IMG/VR virus record: IMGVR_UViG_3300001391_000020
Location: 1 to 34,718 of that record
DNA length: 34,718 nucleotides
Source of the DNA: a virus
Strand: one strand, 5' to 3'
This document shows positions 5,218 through 13,076 of this stretch, piece after piece. The notes beneath the pieces were generated by a model. It searched no databases and was not told the origin of the DNA. It worked only from the letters and a program-made list of their open reading frames with translations. The position numbers were made by a program, and so were the translations under genes. Numbering within the stretch: the stretch's first letter is position 1; the number at the start of each line of letters is the position of its first letter.

Positions 5218-6139
5218 TCTTAGGTTAGGGTTGCCATATATGGGCTCCAAAAGAAAAATAGCCGGGCTCATATTGGGCAAAATAATGGTAGACAATCCAA
5301 AAACCAAATATTTTTATGATTTATTTGGTGGTTGTGGAGCGGTAAGTTTACGTGCTTTACAGTACCCCCAGATAGAAAAGGTTGTATACAATGAGATAGA
5401 TGGGGGAGTTGTTGCGTTATTGAGAGATATTGTCAACAATGGGGTAACAGATAAATATTATAAGTGGATCGACAGAAGCACATTTGAGGCAAACCATGAT
5501 CTTGATACATGGTTTGGTGGATTATGCAAGGTAATATGGGGCTTTGGTAGCACTCATGATCACTATTTATTTGGGAAATCGATCGAAGAGAGCAAGCGAC
5601 TTGCTCACGAAATAGTAGTCAATAGAGATATGGTCGCATTAAAACTTCTTTCAGATATGTTCAAAATACATATTCCTATTCCAACAGGGTCAACTATCAC
5701 AGAAAGAAGGCTGGAATTTAAGAAAATTATAAAAAATATATATGGCAGATTTGACTTGCCTCAGTTAACCAACATAGAACTTATGAGCAAGATCAGGAGG
5801 TTTGAGCCAGCAGAAAGGATAGGCCTGTTGGCAAAAATTAAAGCATTACCATTCAATAAGCTAAGCATACAAAATAATAGTTATGATGAAACGGTAATAA
5901 ATACTCCGATAGATGAAACTATTATCTACCTTGATCCACCCTATAAGAATACTCATCAATATTTAAGGACTGTTGATTATACTGAATTGACAAAATGGAT
6001 AATAAATAGCAAATACAAGGTGTACATATCAGGCTATGAGTTCGATCTACCCTTAGTGATGGAGATAAAACATAATAGTAGCCTATCTGACAATAATTTT
6101 AAGACAATAGAAAGATTGTTCAAAGGGGGTTCAAGATGA
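5207..6139 (+). CDS. Adenine-specific DNA methyltransferase (D12 class, Dam-like)
   Basis: 310 residues. N-terminal YMGSKRK (11-17) is motif X, DLFGGCG (38-44) is the S-adenosylmethionine-binding motif I, and DPPY (243-246) is the catalytic motif IV that flips and methylates adenine at N6. The order X-I-IV is the alpha (Dam/MboI/T4 Dam) class, usually GATC-specific, but specificity cannot be read here. No restriction endonuclease lies nearby, so it is an orphan methylase, best explained as protection of phage DNA from host restriction or marking for replication. Overlaps its neighbours on both sides (11 and 4 bases). Confidence 0.9.
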   Translation: MTNNLRLGLPYMGSKRKIAGLILGKIMVDNPKTKYFYDLFGGCGAVSLRALQYPQIEKVVYNEIDGGVVALLRDIVNNGVTDKYYKWIDRSTFEANHDLDTWFGGLCKVIWGFGSTHDHYLFGKSIEESKRLAHEIVVNRDMVALKLLSDMFKIHIPIPTGSTITERRLEFKKIIKNIYGRFDLPQLTNIELMSKIRRFEPAERIGLLAKIKALPFNKLSIQNNSYDETVINTPIDETIIYLDPPYKNTHQYLRTVDYTELTKWIINSKYKVYISGYEFDLPLVMEIKHNSSLSDNNFKTIERLFKGGSR

Positions 6140-6441
6140 CAAATGAAAAAGAGGCGCTTGCTACGCAAGCAGTGATAGATTGGTGCATGGTAGGGTATGA
6201 TCCCTATTGCACTGATAATGAATGGGACTATGATGAAGCCTTAACTGTGAGTGATGCGCAGGATATGATACGAGAAAATATTAATCCCTCTACTTATTCT
6301 GCCCGGATAAACAAAGAGATAATGTCTATTTTTAATGAATATTGCCATTTTTGCAATGATAGCATAGGGGACATTGTTTTATACGATTTGAAACAAAATA
6401 TTATAAAAATAATAGAAAAAGGAGATTCAAATGAAAATTGA
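6136..6441 (+). CDS. 101-residue protein coupled to the methyltransferase
   Basis: The ATG overlaps the methyltransferase stop codon (ATGA at 6136-6139), with a GGGGGTTC ribosome site inside that gene. The product has five cysteines (WCMVGYDPYCTDN; EYCHFCNDS), including a CHFC pair, and is acidic. A metal-binding pair is possible but no canonical zinc motif is complete. No family recognised. Overlaps the following regulator by 11 bases. Confidence 0.75.
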   Translation: MTNEKEALATQAVIDWCMVGYDPYCTDNEWDYDEALTVSDAQDMIRENINPSTYSARINKEIMSIFNEYCHFCNDSIGDIVLYDLKQNIIKIIEKGDSNEN

Positions 6442-6625
6442 TAAAGAAAAAGTAATGAATGTTTTAGTCAGAAAGAGATGGACATTTTCTGACTTAGCAA
6501 AAAATATGGGAATGACTAAGCAGTTAGTTTCGTTACGCATAAGTGGCAGGCAGGTGATCAGGCTAAAGACATTATATGCCTTTGCCGATATTTTGGGTGT
6601 TAAACCTGAGGATATTATAATTTAA
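6431..6625 (+). CDS. Cro/XRE-type helix-turn-helix regulator
   Basis: 64 residues forming a single helix-turn-helix domain: WTFSDLAKNMGMTKQLVSLRISG (17-39) carries the two helices, followed by LKTLYAFADILGVKPEDII, the typical C-terminal part of XRE domains. No extra domain, so a Cro-sized dimeric DNA binder. RBS AAAAAGGAG is inside the preceding gene. Its target is unknown; the divergent promoters at 29704-29771 and the early promoter at 34359 are candidates. With no integrase or lysogeny genes, it probably times transcription rather than maintaining lysogeny. Confidence 0.82.
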   Translation: MKIDKEKVMNVLVRKRWTFSDLAKNMGMTKQLVSLRISGRQVIRLKTLYAFADILGVKPEDIII

Positions 6626-6645
6626 ATTCCATAAAGGAGTAAAAT

Positions 6646-6912
6646 ATGTTATACTTAATTGATAGATTAGATACTAAGAATATGTTATTGAAAATACCAA
6701 GCATGGATACGATAAAACATATGCTCAATACTAAAACTCATGTGTCGCACTTGACGCATGAAAGCAATATAAATATAGGATTAAGGTTTTCAACAACGCT
6801 TAACAAGAATATCAACAGAGATTTTAAACCCCTAAATGGGGATAAAATATTGTACTTTGAAGGTGTTAAAATTTATTTAATTGATTTTAAGGAGGAAAAA
6901 TGTTCAGAATGA
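6646..6912 (+). CDS. 88-residue early protein, unknown
   Basis: RBS AAAGGAG seven bases before the ATG. Strand-rich at both ends (MLYLIDRLD; KILYFEGVKIYLIDF), and basic. No recognised family. Its stop overlaps the next start by 13 bases with AAGGAGG inside its end, so it is coupled to 6900-7091 and forms part of the recombination cluster transcript. Confidence 0.72.
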   Translation: MLYLIDRLDTKNMLLKIPSMDTIKHMLNTKTHVSHLTHESNINIGLRFSTTLNKNINRDFKPLNGDKILYFEGVKIYLIDFKEEKCSE

Positions 6913-7091
6913 CTTTAGTCTTCAATGATGAAGACAAAATACTTCTACAAAATTTTTACAGAGAGAAGTTTATCATAGGTGACACTATTACATCGGTGTC
7001 ATTTAACAAGTTTTTTACAAAGTTCGTAATTGAACAAATAAAAGAAAAAGCTTTTTGGAACCCTAAAGAGGAGAATGAAAATGACAAATGA
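6900..7091 (+). CDS. 63-residue early protein, unknown
   Basis: One short strand (MFRMTLVFND) followed by two helices (EDKILLQNFYREKF; FNKFFTKFVIEQIKEKAFW). This resembles a ribbon-helix-helix layout, though I cannot see a diagnostic motif. If so it would be a small DNA-binding protein. Coupled to both neighbours by overlap; located just before the recombination genes. Confidence 0.65.
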   Translation: MFRMTLVFNDEDKILLQNFYREKFIIGDTITSVSFNKFFTKFVIEQIKEKAFWNPKEENENDK

Positions 7092-7917
7092 AAAAGATTT
7101 ATCATTAGTAGAAGTAAAAAGCCAAGTAAACCTAATCCAGGAGGTTTTACGTGGTGTAATGAAAGAAGATGAGCATTTTGGAGTCATACCAGGCTGCAAA
7201 AAACCCACGCTATTAAAGCCTGGGGCTGAGAAACTATTACTGTTGTTCAAATTAACCCAGCGGACGGCAGTTGAAAGAACTAACCTGCCAAATGCGCATG
7301 TGGAGTTTTCAGTAACAGTTAGTCTGAACCACAATGATACCTATGTAGGAATGGGCATAGGTATATGCTCCACAATGGAAAGCAAATATCGCTACAGGAA
7401 TGAAACCCTGGGTGCCGTCCCGCCTACCTATTGGAGTGTTTTCAAGAAAGATAAGCTTGAAGCAAGCCGGATTATCGGCGAGGGAAATGTAGTAAAGAAA
7501 CAAGGAGGCAGTTGGGTGATATCACGTAGGATTGAAGCCGATAATCCGGCTGATTTCTATAACACATGCATAAAGATGGCAAAAAAAAGAGCGCTTGTAG
7601 ATGCAGTGCTCACAACAACAGCATCATCGGATTTGTTTACACAAGATCTCGATGAGATGACACCTGAAGAATTAAGTGCTATCGGTAGACCTGAGGCACT
7701 TGAGTTAAAAAATAGCACTAAATTTAAGGAGGACAAGACCACCGTGGCAAAAAAAGAAATATTGTCATGTGAAAATATGGAGGAATTGTCAGGCTTATGG
7801 GACGGCCTGGATAAGCATACAAAGGCGGACAAGGACGTCATGGGTGCTAAAAATCAAATGAAAAATAGTTTTGAAAAAGAAACTGTTAAAACAAAGGAGG
7901 AAGAAAAAGATGGATAG
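7081..7917 (+). CDS. Conserved phage recombination-cluster protein (annealase candidate)
   Basis: 278 residues. Start at 7081 chosen because AAAGAGGAG lies seven bases upstream; the ATG at 7075 is too close. The N-terminal block VMKEDEHFGVIPGCKKPTLL, continuing into KPGAEKLLLLFKL, and the block MAKKRALVDAVLTTTASSDLFTQDL are features I recall in conserved phage proteins next to exonuclease and SSB genes. The C-terminus is charged and probably disordered (KETVKTKEEEKDG). Position before a Cas4/YqaJ-like nuclease and SSB suggests a single-strand annealing or related recombination role. That function comes from context, not from a recognised RecT, Erf or Sak motif. Confidence 0.7.
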   Translation: MTNEKDLSLVEVKSQVNLIQEVLRGVMKEDEHFGVIPGCKKPTLLKPGAEKLLLLFKLTQRTAVERTNLPNAHVEFSVTVSLNHNDTYVGMGIGICSTMESKYRYRNETLGAVPPTYWSVFKKDKLEASRIIGEGNVVKKQGGSWVISRRIEADNPADFYNTCIKMAKKRALVDAVLTTTASSDLFTQDLDEMTPEELSAIGRPEALELKNSTKFKEDKTTVAKKEILSCENMEELSGLWDGLDKHTKADKDVMGAKNQMKNSFEKETVKTKEEEKDG

Positions 7918-8818
7918 ATCAACAATAGGCGGTTCAGATATTGCAAGCTTATACAATATCGAATACGGGTGTAGAAGAAAATTGTTCTATACCATAAAGG
8001 GTGTGCCTGCTGATTATCCTTTCGTAGGGAACAGTCAGACGCAAAGGGGGAATGACCTTGAAGAACTTATCGCACAAAAATTCAAGGTAGAAAACAAGGT
8101 AAGTGTGCGTAGGAGAAACATACCCTTGGTGCATAAGAAGTACCCCTATCTGACAGGACATATAGATAGGTTAGTGAACCATAATGAAATTTTAGAAATA
8201 AAAGCACCTGCTAATTCATTTTTGGTTGAAAATAACAAAATTGCAGAAACTTATCATTTGCAATTGCAACATTATCTTAACCTATATGGAACTGATGTGG
8301 GTTATTTTGCAATATTCCCATTGTCAGACTGGACGTTGCATACGTTCAGAATAGAAAGGGAACAACCTCTAATTAATGATATTGAAAAAGAAGCAGCCAA
8401 TTTTTGGACTAAACATATAGAAGGTGCCGTTGAGCCTGATAGGCTTGATGATTTCAATGATAAAAGATGCAAGAATTGCCCTTATCGCACCATGTGTCGT
8501 GGTGTCATGCAGACTGAAAAAGATGAAAGGGTTGATTTAGTTGATTTTGGTCATATTGACAATCAATATGCATCGTTGATGGACAGGAAGTCTTTGTTAG
8601 ATAATGAAATCAAAGATATTAGAGATGTAATTATCAAGCAAATGGAAAAGCAAGATGTTAGGCGTGGTTTCACAGAACATTATAATTACGTCTATGAAGT
8701 CCAAAAAAGGACAACTGTAAGCGCAACTAAACTAAAAAAGAAAAACCTGAGATATATAATATGCTTAGTGAAGATACTTTCACTAAGGTATTATCTATCC
8801 GCAAAAAAGGAGGTTTGA
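7910..8818 (+). CDS. Cas4/YqaJ-like PD-(D/E)XK exonuclease with Fe-S cysteines; C-terminus frame-disrupted
   Basis: Start at 7910, after AAGGAGGAAG. Opening GGSDIASLY resembles YqaJ nucleases. The active site is visible as HIDR (Asp86) and LEIKAP (Glu96, Lys98), with HLQLQHYL behind it. Cys21 plus RCKNCPYRTMC (Cys187, 190, 196; CX2CX5C) reproduce the one-plus-three cysteine pattern of the 4Fe-4S cluster in Cas4 and AddB nucleases. Expected role: 5'-3' end resection with the neighbouring annealase candidate and SSB. In the zero frame the last 25 or so residues are atypical (NLRYIICLVKILSLRYYLS). A -1 shift at A AAA AAG (8734-8740) gives EKPEIYNMLSEDTF then TKVLSIRKKGG, which fits the usual YqaJ ending and stops at 8832, overlapping SSB. 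Confidence 0.85.
   Translation: MDRSTIGGSDIASLYNIEYGCRRKLFYTIKGVPADYPFVGNSQTQRGNDLEELIAQKFKVENKVSVRRRNIPLVHKKYPYLTGHIDRLVNHNEILEIKAPANSFLVENNKIAETYHLQLQHYLNLYGTDVGYFAIFPLSDWTLHTFRIEREQPLINDIEKEAANFWTKHIEGAVEPDRLDDFNDKRCKNCPYRTMCRGVMQTEKDERVDLVDFGHIDNQYASLMDRKSLLDNEIKDIRDVIIKQMEKQDVRRGFTEHYNYVYEVQKRTTVSATKLKKKNLRYIICLVKILSLRYYLSAKKEV
8734..8740 (+). other. Candidate -1 frameshift site in the exonuclease gene
   Basis: The heptamer A AAA AAG is in the correct phase (CTA AAA AAG) for bacterial dnaX-type -1 slippage. A 9-bp stem with a six-base loop lies downstream (8764-8772 with 8779-8787), but 23 bases away, farther than the usual 5-9. An AAAGGA lies about 24 bases upstream, also farther than classic. 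A missing A in the assembly is the main alternative. Confidence 0.45.
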
Positions 8819-9232
8819 ATGGCAAGCTATAACAAAGCAATTCTGATAGGTAGATTAGGTGCAGATTGCCAGACGGCAGTCAGCGCTAATCATAATCCTG
8901 TTGTTAAATTTTCGATGGTAACGTCGGAAATATTTAAAAACAAGAGTGGTGAAAAACAGGAAAATGCCACATGGCATAATATCGTCATATTTGGCAAACT
9001 CGCAACATCGCTTGAAAGATTTCTTCTAAAGGGAACACAAATCCTAATGGAAGGCAGGATTGAAAATAAAAGTTATGAGCAGGAGGGTGTTATGAAATAT
9101 TACAGTAGCATCATTTGCTCCAAATTGGTGTTATTGAGTTCGGAACCTAAATCGTCTGCCCCTGAAAAGGATCCGACCGATGAAACTGAACCCAAAAAGG
9201 ACATAGAACCTGAAGATGATGTACCTTTTTGA
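8819..9232 (+). CDS. ssb: Single-stranded DNA-binding protein
   Basis: 137 residues with the OB-fold signature of bacterial SSB: YNKAILIGRLGADC at the N-terminus, VVKFSMVTSE, WHNIVIFGKLA, and LKGTQILMEGRIENKSYE. The C-terminal tail is acidic and ends DDVPF, the protein-interaction tip of bacterial SSBs (family consensus DDDIPF). It would coat single-stranded DNA during recombination and replication and recruit partners through that tip. Its start overlaps the -1 frame end of the exonuclease; AAAGGAGG is nine bases upstream. It is the last gene of the early arm. Confidence 0.95.
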   Translation: MASYNKAILIGRLGADCQTAVSANHNPVVKFSMVTSEIFKNKSGEKQENATWHNIVIFGKLATSLERFLLKGTQILMEGRIENKSYEQEGVMKYYSSIICSKLVLLSSEPKSSAPEKDPTDETEPKKDIEPEDDVPF

Positions 9233-9280
9233 GCTAAAACGCTATAGGCGCACGTAAAGGGGTGTTTAAGGCGTTTAAAT

Positions 9281-9350
9281 AAAAACGGGCGTGATTGTAT
9301 CTAATCTGTTAGAAGTTTAATAGAATTTGCAGTCTCTGCCCGTTTTTTTT
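9281..9350. terminator. Bidirectional terminator between converging operons
   Basis: AAAAACGGGC (9281-9290) pairs with GCCCGTTTTT (9338-9347), with T-runs in both directions. The loop of 47 bases contains the 3' end of the left-going gene at 9301. It separates the right-going early arm from the left-going late arm. Confidence 0.7.
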
Positions 9351-9696
9351 GTTCTATGGCTATCATGGTAGGCAAGTATAGTTTTCTACCTATAAATGGT
9401 GTTTGTTGTCCGCCTAATTTCGGTTGTTCAAGAAGTTTTGCACTAAATATTTCGCTCACCTTCGCTGTGATAACAAAATCGTAGATCAGATTTATTCGGA
9501 GTTTTAATATATGGTGTTCCATATTAGATAATTCTGGTTGCATTGCCTTTGGGACATTCACAACAAGATATCCATCTGATGTTGCAATTACCAAAAAGGG
9601 TTTTTTGTGTTCCACGCATAAACCTTCTATGATAAAATGGGTAGGGATTCTTTTGAAGTGGAAAATATCCCTAACCATTCGCTTAATGCTTTTCAT
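9301..9696 (-). CDS. Last late-operon gene, unknown
   Basis: 131 residues. Strand-rich (HFIIEGLCVEHKKPFLVIATSDGYLVVNVP) and basic, soluble, with no recognised family. Its ATG overlaps the stop of the 55-residue gene (ATGA), so it is translationally coupled. Located after the terminase genes at the 3' end of the late transcript; the terminator stem begins inside or just after its stop codon. Confidence 0.75.
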   Translation of the reverse strand: MKSIKRMVRDIFHFKRIPTHFIIEGLCVEHKKPFLVIATSDGYLVVNVPKAMQPELSNMEHHILKLRINLIYDFVITAKVSEIFSAKLLEQPKLGGQQTPFIGRKLYLPTMIAIEQKKRAETANSIKLLTD

Positions 9697-9860
9697 CTGT
9701 TCAGCTTAAACATTTTTTCTAATACCGAGACTCTCACATTACCGCCTAATTTAGCTCTCTTAACTGTATCCCAGTTAATATGATAAAATTTAGCCTGCTG
9801 AGAGTTAAGCATTTTCAAATTGTCGTAAGCGGATCTTAAATGCTGTGGCAACTTTTGCAT
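9693..9860 (-). CDS. 55-residue basic protein after the terminase genes
   Basis: ATG at 9860 with AGGAAG seven bases upstream. The product starts MQKLPQHLRSAYDNL and contains INWDTVKRAKLGGNVRVSVLEKM, which resembles a short helix-turn-helix or homing-type DNA contact but is too short to assign. It overlaps the C-terminal coding part of 9805-10296 by 56 bases and the next gene by four. Basic, so DNA binding in packaging is possible. Confidence 0.6.
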   Translation of the reverse strand: MQKLPQHLRSAYDNLKMLNSQQAKFYHINWDTVKRAKLGGNVRVSVLEKMFKLNR

Positions 9861-10296
9861 GTTTAATCTTCCTATATGTAATTAAATTAGTGTATGACCT
9901 ACACTTTTTAAAACCTTGTACTTTTATTTTAGCACGGCAATCTGCACGTAATAATATGTCCATGTATGCCATAGGGTTCTTTTCGAACCTTATCTTATCA
10001 TTAAGCCTTGAATGGGTAAAGACTAATTCCTTGTTTTGGATACAAGCGTCTAAATTGAAATAATATAGACATTCGTCAGGATAACCCATGCTTTGAATAT
10101 TGTATAAAGCATATTGCTTGATGTTTTCGGGATCCCCTAATTCAATAAGCATCGAAGCTATTGCTTGCGTCCAATCTGAATTTTTCCTACGTTCCCGTAA
10201 TGTCTTCACATCTACACCGCATAAATAAGATATCTTTTTCACTGTGTAGACGTCCTTCAGGCTATCATAAAGTAGATCAATCTCTCCGTTTAACAT
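9805..10296 (-). CDS. HTH protein beside the large terminase (small terminase candidate)
   Basis: 163 residues. The N-terminus has a helix-turn-helix-like segment (TVKKISYLCGVDVKTLRERR, about 18-37) like those at the start of small terminase subunits, followed by a helical and basic C-terminal part. It overlaps the end of the large terminase by 20 bases. Small terminases recognise packaging DNA, and this is the only late gene with such a motif, so it is the best candidate. Lying downstream of the large subunit is unusual. A transcription regulator is the alternative. Confidence 0.5.
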   Translation of the reverse strand: MLNGEIDLLYDSLKDVYTVKKISYLCGVDVKTLRERRKNSDWTQAIASMLIELGDPENIKQYALYNIQSMGYPDECLYYFNLDACIQNKELVFTHSRLNDKIRFEKNPMAYMDILLRADCRAKIKVQGFKKCRSYTNLITYRKIKHAKVATAFKIRLRQFENA

Positions 10297-12094
10297 TAAA
10301 TGCCTTTAAGAGTATATTTTTTTTAAATTCAACATCGGGATCAAAGCTTTCTAACTTGTCCCTAACACTTTGTTGGATATTTAGAAATTCCTTCTCTGTT
10401 TTGCATCTCATTCTAATATATTCGTTCCAAGCCATTGCGCATAAAGCTGTGCCTATCACTCTGTCATCATGTTTGCCTTTTATTGCACCTATGTAAGCAC
10501 CTTCCCGTGTAACCCAGTTAAGCTCATCAAACAGTTCTTTGGATTTTATTTCAATAGTATTATTATTGACAAAGGATTGCAAAACGCTCATAAGAGGTTC
10601 TTTCGTACTTTGGGTAGTTTTCCATTGCCTAAGCAAACCAAAGGAATAACTATCATGTCTTCTATAGGTAAACTCACGTAATCGCTTTGCATATTGGAAA
10701 ATAGTAGTCTTCTGTGTATCGTGTTCTGTAATCCATTTTTTATATAAATCAATAAATTGTAAGACAGCCTCACCACCGCCTGACACTTCTATTATAGCGT
10801 AAGCATTATATCTGCCACACAAAGATAATAAAAGCCAAGTAAAATGGGACATATCTATCAGACAGTCTGCGAACTCTGCTACCTGAATGAGCTTATCCTT
10901 GTAGCATTTATAAATTGAGATTACAGCGTTGTCCGAGTTAGGACTTGAACTATAAGCAGGATCCGCACCCAGAACATATCGAGCACCTGCAACATAGTCT
11001 TCGTAAATGGCAAGTTTACCATTTGGTGTTTCTTTGATTATAGTATCACTTGGCTCCTGATAAAAAATAACACTCTCTCTTCGTATAGGTTCGAAGGCAT
11101 CTTTGTTTTTCATCATATCAGAAGTAAAAAACTTAGAACCTGAAAATCTAAATGCGTCTGATTCTGTAAATGGATATTCCTGCAACATAGTATCCATCTT
11201 GGATAGTCCATATGAGCTAATTGTTTTTTCGGCTAATTGCTTACGCCACCAGGCTAATTGTTGATTAGATATTTCGTAGCCATAAGTCTCCTTGACAGCG
11301 TTAACAGCTTCTATCTCCCACCCCTGAGGGTTGCCACCAAAAAAAGAATATTCATCGCCTTTCAATGAATATGTATCTTTTTGCCACCAACCTAAAAACA
11401 ATGCCTTTTGAAATGGACTATTCTTAGCGGTACGCCACATATCGTAAAAATGATTATAGCCATTCGCTGTGCTTTCGTAGATGTACATACGATCAGGATA
11501 CTCATCGGAAAGTGTTGGGGCAAAAGCATTATAATCTTCCATATTGGCAAAAAAAGCCACTTCCGTGGCGTGTAGATAGTTTGTTGCACCACCTCTATCC
11601 ATGCTACCTTGACTATTTCGTTTAGTACTTGGTGCTAAAAAGTTAAGTACAGACCCGTTAGTAAATCTCAGGAATTCATTATTATTATATAGGGTAAGAT
11701 ATTTAGCGTCTAATCGTGTATGGTTATAGATGTTTAGAATAATAGCCCTCGTCTTCTTTAACATCTTGTAATCGCCTGATATGACGGCTCCTTGCAAATC
11801 TCTGTGTTGAAAGGCATAATAAAGGTCGAGTGCAGAAAAGATAGTTGTAGCACCTGCCTGTCTTGACTTTAATATTACAGCTGTTTTTTCTTTTTGGAAC
11901 ATCACTGTAAGCAAGAGCCATTGAGTGTAATACCATGTGTTAGGATCAAACGTAACCAGACCCTTGTCTTTGGTCAGTATCTTTAAGTGCAAACACCAAC
12001 TTAGGAATTTGAGAGCTTTCTTGTCTAAACTCTTAAAGATAGCCTCTTTTTCATTCCTAAATATATTGTTATCAGGATTGAAAATGAACTTCAT
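10277..12094 (-). CDS. terL: Terminase large subunit
   Basis: 605 residues, the normal size for the packaging motor. ATPase half: Walker A KSRQAGATT (76-84), a Walker-B-like strand ending HATEVAFF (175-182), and the coupling motif ESTANG (207-212). Nuclease half: first acidic residue in LGADPAYSS (Asp378), second in AIIEVSGGG (Glu436), third in KGKHDDRVIG (about 563). These form the RNase H-like metal site that cuts concatemers. It pumps DNA through the portal into the prohead. The start overlaps the stop of the 62-residue membrane gene by four bases. Confidence 0.95.
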   Translation of the reverse strand: MKFIFNPDNNIFRNEKEAIFKSLDKKALKFLSWCLHLKILTKDKGLVTFDPNTWYYTQWLLLTVMFQKEKTAVILKSRQAGATTIFSALDLYYAFQHRDLQGAVISGDYKMLKKTRAIILNIYNHTRLDAKYLTLYNNNEFLRFTNGSVLNFLAPSTKRNSQGSMDRGGATNYLHATEVAFFANMEDYNAFAPTLSDEYPDRMYIYESTANGYNHFYDMWRTAKNSPFQKALFLGWWQKDTYSLKGDEYSFFGGNPQGWEIEAVNAVKETYGYEISNQQLAWWRKQLAEKTISSYGLSKMDTMLQEYPFTESDAFRFSGSKFFTSDMMKNKDAFEPIRRESVIFYQEPSDTIIKETPNGKLAIYEDYVAGARYVLGADPAYSSSPNSDNAVISIYKCYKDKLIQVAEFADCLIDMSHFTWLLLSLCGRYNAYAIIEVSGGGEAVLQFIDLYKKWITEHDTQKTTIFQYAKRLREFTYRRHDSYSFGLLRQWKTTQSTKEPLMSVLQSFVNNNTIEIKSKELFDELNWVTREGAYIGAIKGKHDDRVIGTALCAMAWNEYIRMRCKTEKEFLNIQQSVRDKLESFDPDVEFKKNILLKAFNVKRRD

Positions 12095-12279
12095 AATTTC
12101 TTTTTTATTTTATTAATAAAGTTGCTGTCTTTTATTATCTCTGATTTTAATTCTTTCTTAAGGTTAGTCGCTTCTTTATGTACATCTTTTTGTATCTGTT
12201 TGAGTATATTGTAATGTTTGATCACATACACAATATCTATAAGTAGAATTATTAAAGCTATAATTAAGAAAATAAGCAC
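12091..12279 (-). CDS. Small membrane protein with coiled-coil tail (spanin or holin type)
   Basis: 62 residues: an N-terminal hydrophobic helix (LIFLIIALIILLIDIVYVI, about 2-20), then a charged helical stretch (KHYNILKQIQKDVHKEATNL...) suggesting a coiled coil, ending KKKL. This is the layout of an inner-membrane spanin or an antiholin-like protein. It sits in a run of small membrane proteins before terL, where T7-like phages place holin and spanin genes. Exact role uncertain. Confidence 0.65.
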   Translation of the reverse strand: MLIFLIIALIILLIDIVYVIKHYNILKQIQKDVHKEATNLKKELKSEIIKDSNFINKIKKKL

Positions 12280-12289
12280 ATGAGCCTCC

Positions 12290-12859
12290 TCAGAAATTAT
12301 ATTTGATTTTTAAGCCTATAAAATTAATAGGCTCTTGGTTAATAAACAATGTGTCATTTACGCTGAAAGAAAATCCTTTTATCTGCATGAACCCATAGTT
12401 AAAGCCCATTAACAATCCTTGCCTTGTGCCAACCTTGCTACTGATATATCCGTAACTAAATGACAATGTCTTAACACTGTCGAAGCTTAGCCAGGTTTTG
12501 GAATAGGGTAATTCATTGAAATATAGACTGCCCTGTCCTGTCTTAGTGTCTAAGAAGGCTGTTACCATAGTTTTACCTTTATATGCAGGTACCTTCCCTG
12601 TAGTCAATATCTTGATATTGTCTTTTTTTAACGTAGTGTTAAGGGGCGTTTTTAGCCTCTTAACATACACGTTTTTGGGTATATACCTGATTTTTACACT
12701 ATTAAAGGTCTTATATTTGCTCCTTAACTCACTTTTTATTTTAGTCAAATTCTTAATGGGAGGTTGCATCATCGTAGATGTGTTATTCCACTTCAAGAAA
12801 ACTGCTACTAAAATAGCTACAATAATAATAAATACAATATCTAATATTCTATTTTCCAT
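12290..12859 (-). CDS. Membrane-anchored protein with a beta-rich C-terminal domain
   Basis: 189 residues from the ATG at 12859 (AAAGGAATAG upstream); an earlier in-frame ATG at 12877 lacks a site. One N-terminal membrane helix (LDIVFIIIVAILVAVFL, about 6-22) is followed by a basic linker and an aromatic-rich region of alternating strands (LMGFNYGFMQIKGFSFSVND...) ending in KYNF. A C-terminal phenylalanine after such strands is typical of outer-membrane beta proteins, so an envelope-spanning role in lysis or superinfection is possible. No family recognised. Confidence 0.65.
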   Translation of the reverse strand: MENRILDIVFIIIVAILVAVFLKWNNTSTMMQPPIKNLTKIKSELRSKYKTFNSVKIRYIPKNVYVKRLKTPLNTTLKKDNIKILTTGKVPAYKGKTMVTAFLDTKTGQGSLYFNELPYSKTWLSFDSVKTLSFSYGYISSKVGTRQGLLMGFNYGFMQIKGFSFSVNDTLFINQEPINFIGLKIKYNF

Positions 12860-13076
12860 TACTATTCCTTTTGACAATATTGTTGACTGTCTTGCTTATA
12901 TAACTACCCACTGTGCCACCCCATATTACTTCAAGAAAATTCATTATGTTAGGTGGCATATCTTGTTTAGCAAAAAACACATAATAAACTAAAATTGCAA
13001 TAGAAACAATAAAGGTTCCTGATATTAATATAATAGTTTCTTCTATGTTAGAATTAAAGTCTAAGTATTTATTCAT
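12849..13076 (-). CDS. Two-helix membrane protein, holin candidate
   Basis: 75 residues. A first membrane helix (TIILISGTFIVSIAILVYYVFF, about 14-35), a short turn with prolines (PPNIMNFL), then a weaker second helix (VIWGGTVGSYISKTV) and a basic tail (VKRNSNGK). Size, topology and the charged C-terminus fit phage holins. Coupled to the upstream gene by an ATGA overlap and overlapping the next gene by 11 bases. Confidence 0.65.
   Translation of the reverse strand: MNKYLDFNSNIEETIILISGTFIVSIAILVYYVFFAKQDMPPNIMNFLEVIWGGTVGSYISKTVNNIVKRNSNGK

Noticed and set aside
8764-8787. Hairpin as a classic stimulator of -1 frameshifting
   Set aside because: It starts 23 bases after the slippery site instead of 5-9, so I mention it but do not count it as support.
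12516-12992. Plus-strand open frame of 158 codons
   Set aside because: Antisense to tightly overlapping minus-strand membrane genes with good starts; hydrophobic composition is a shadow of those genes.
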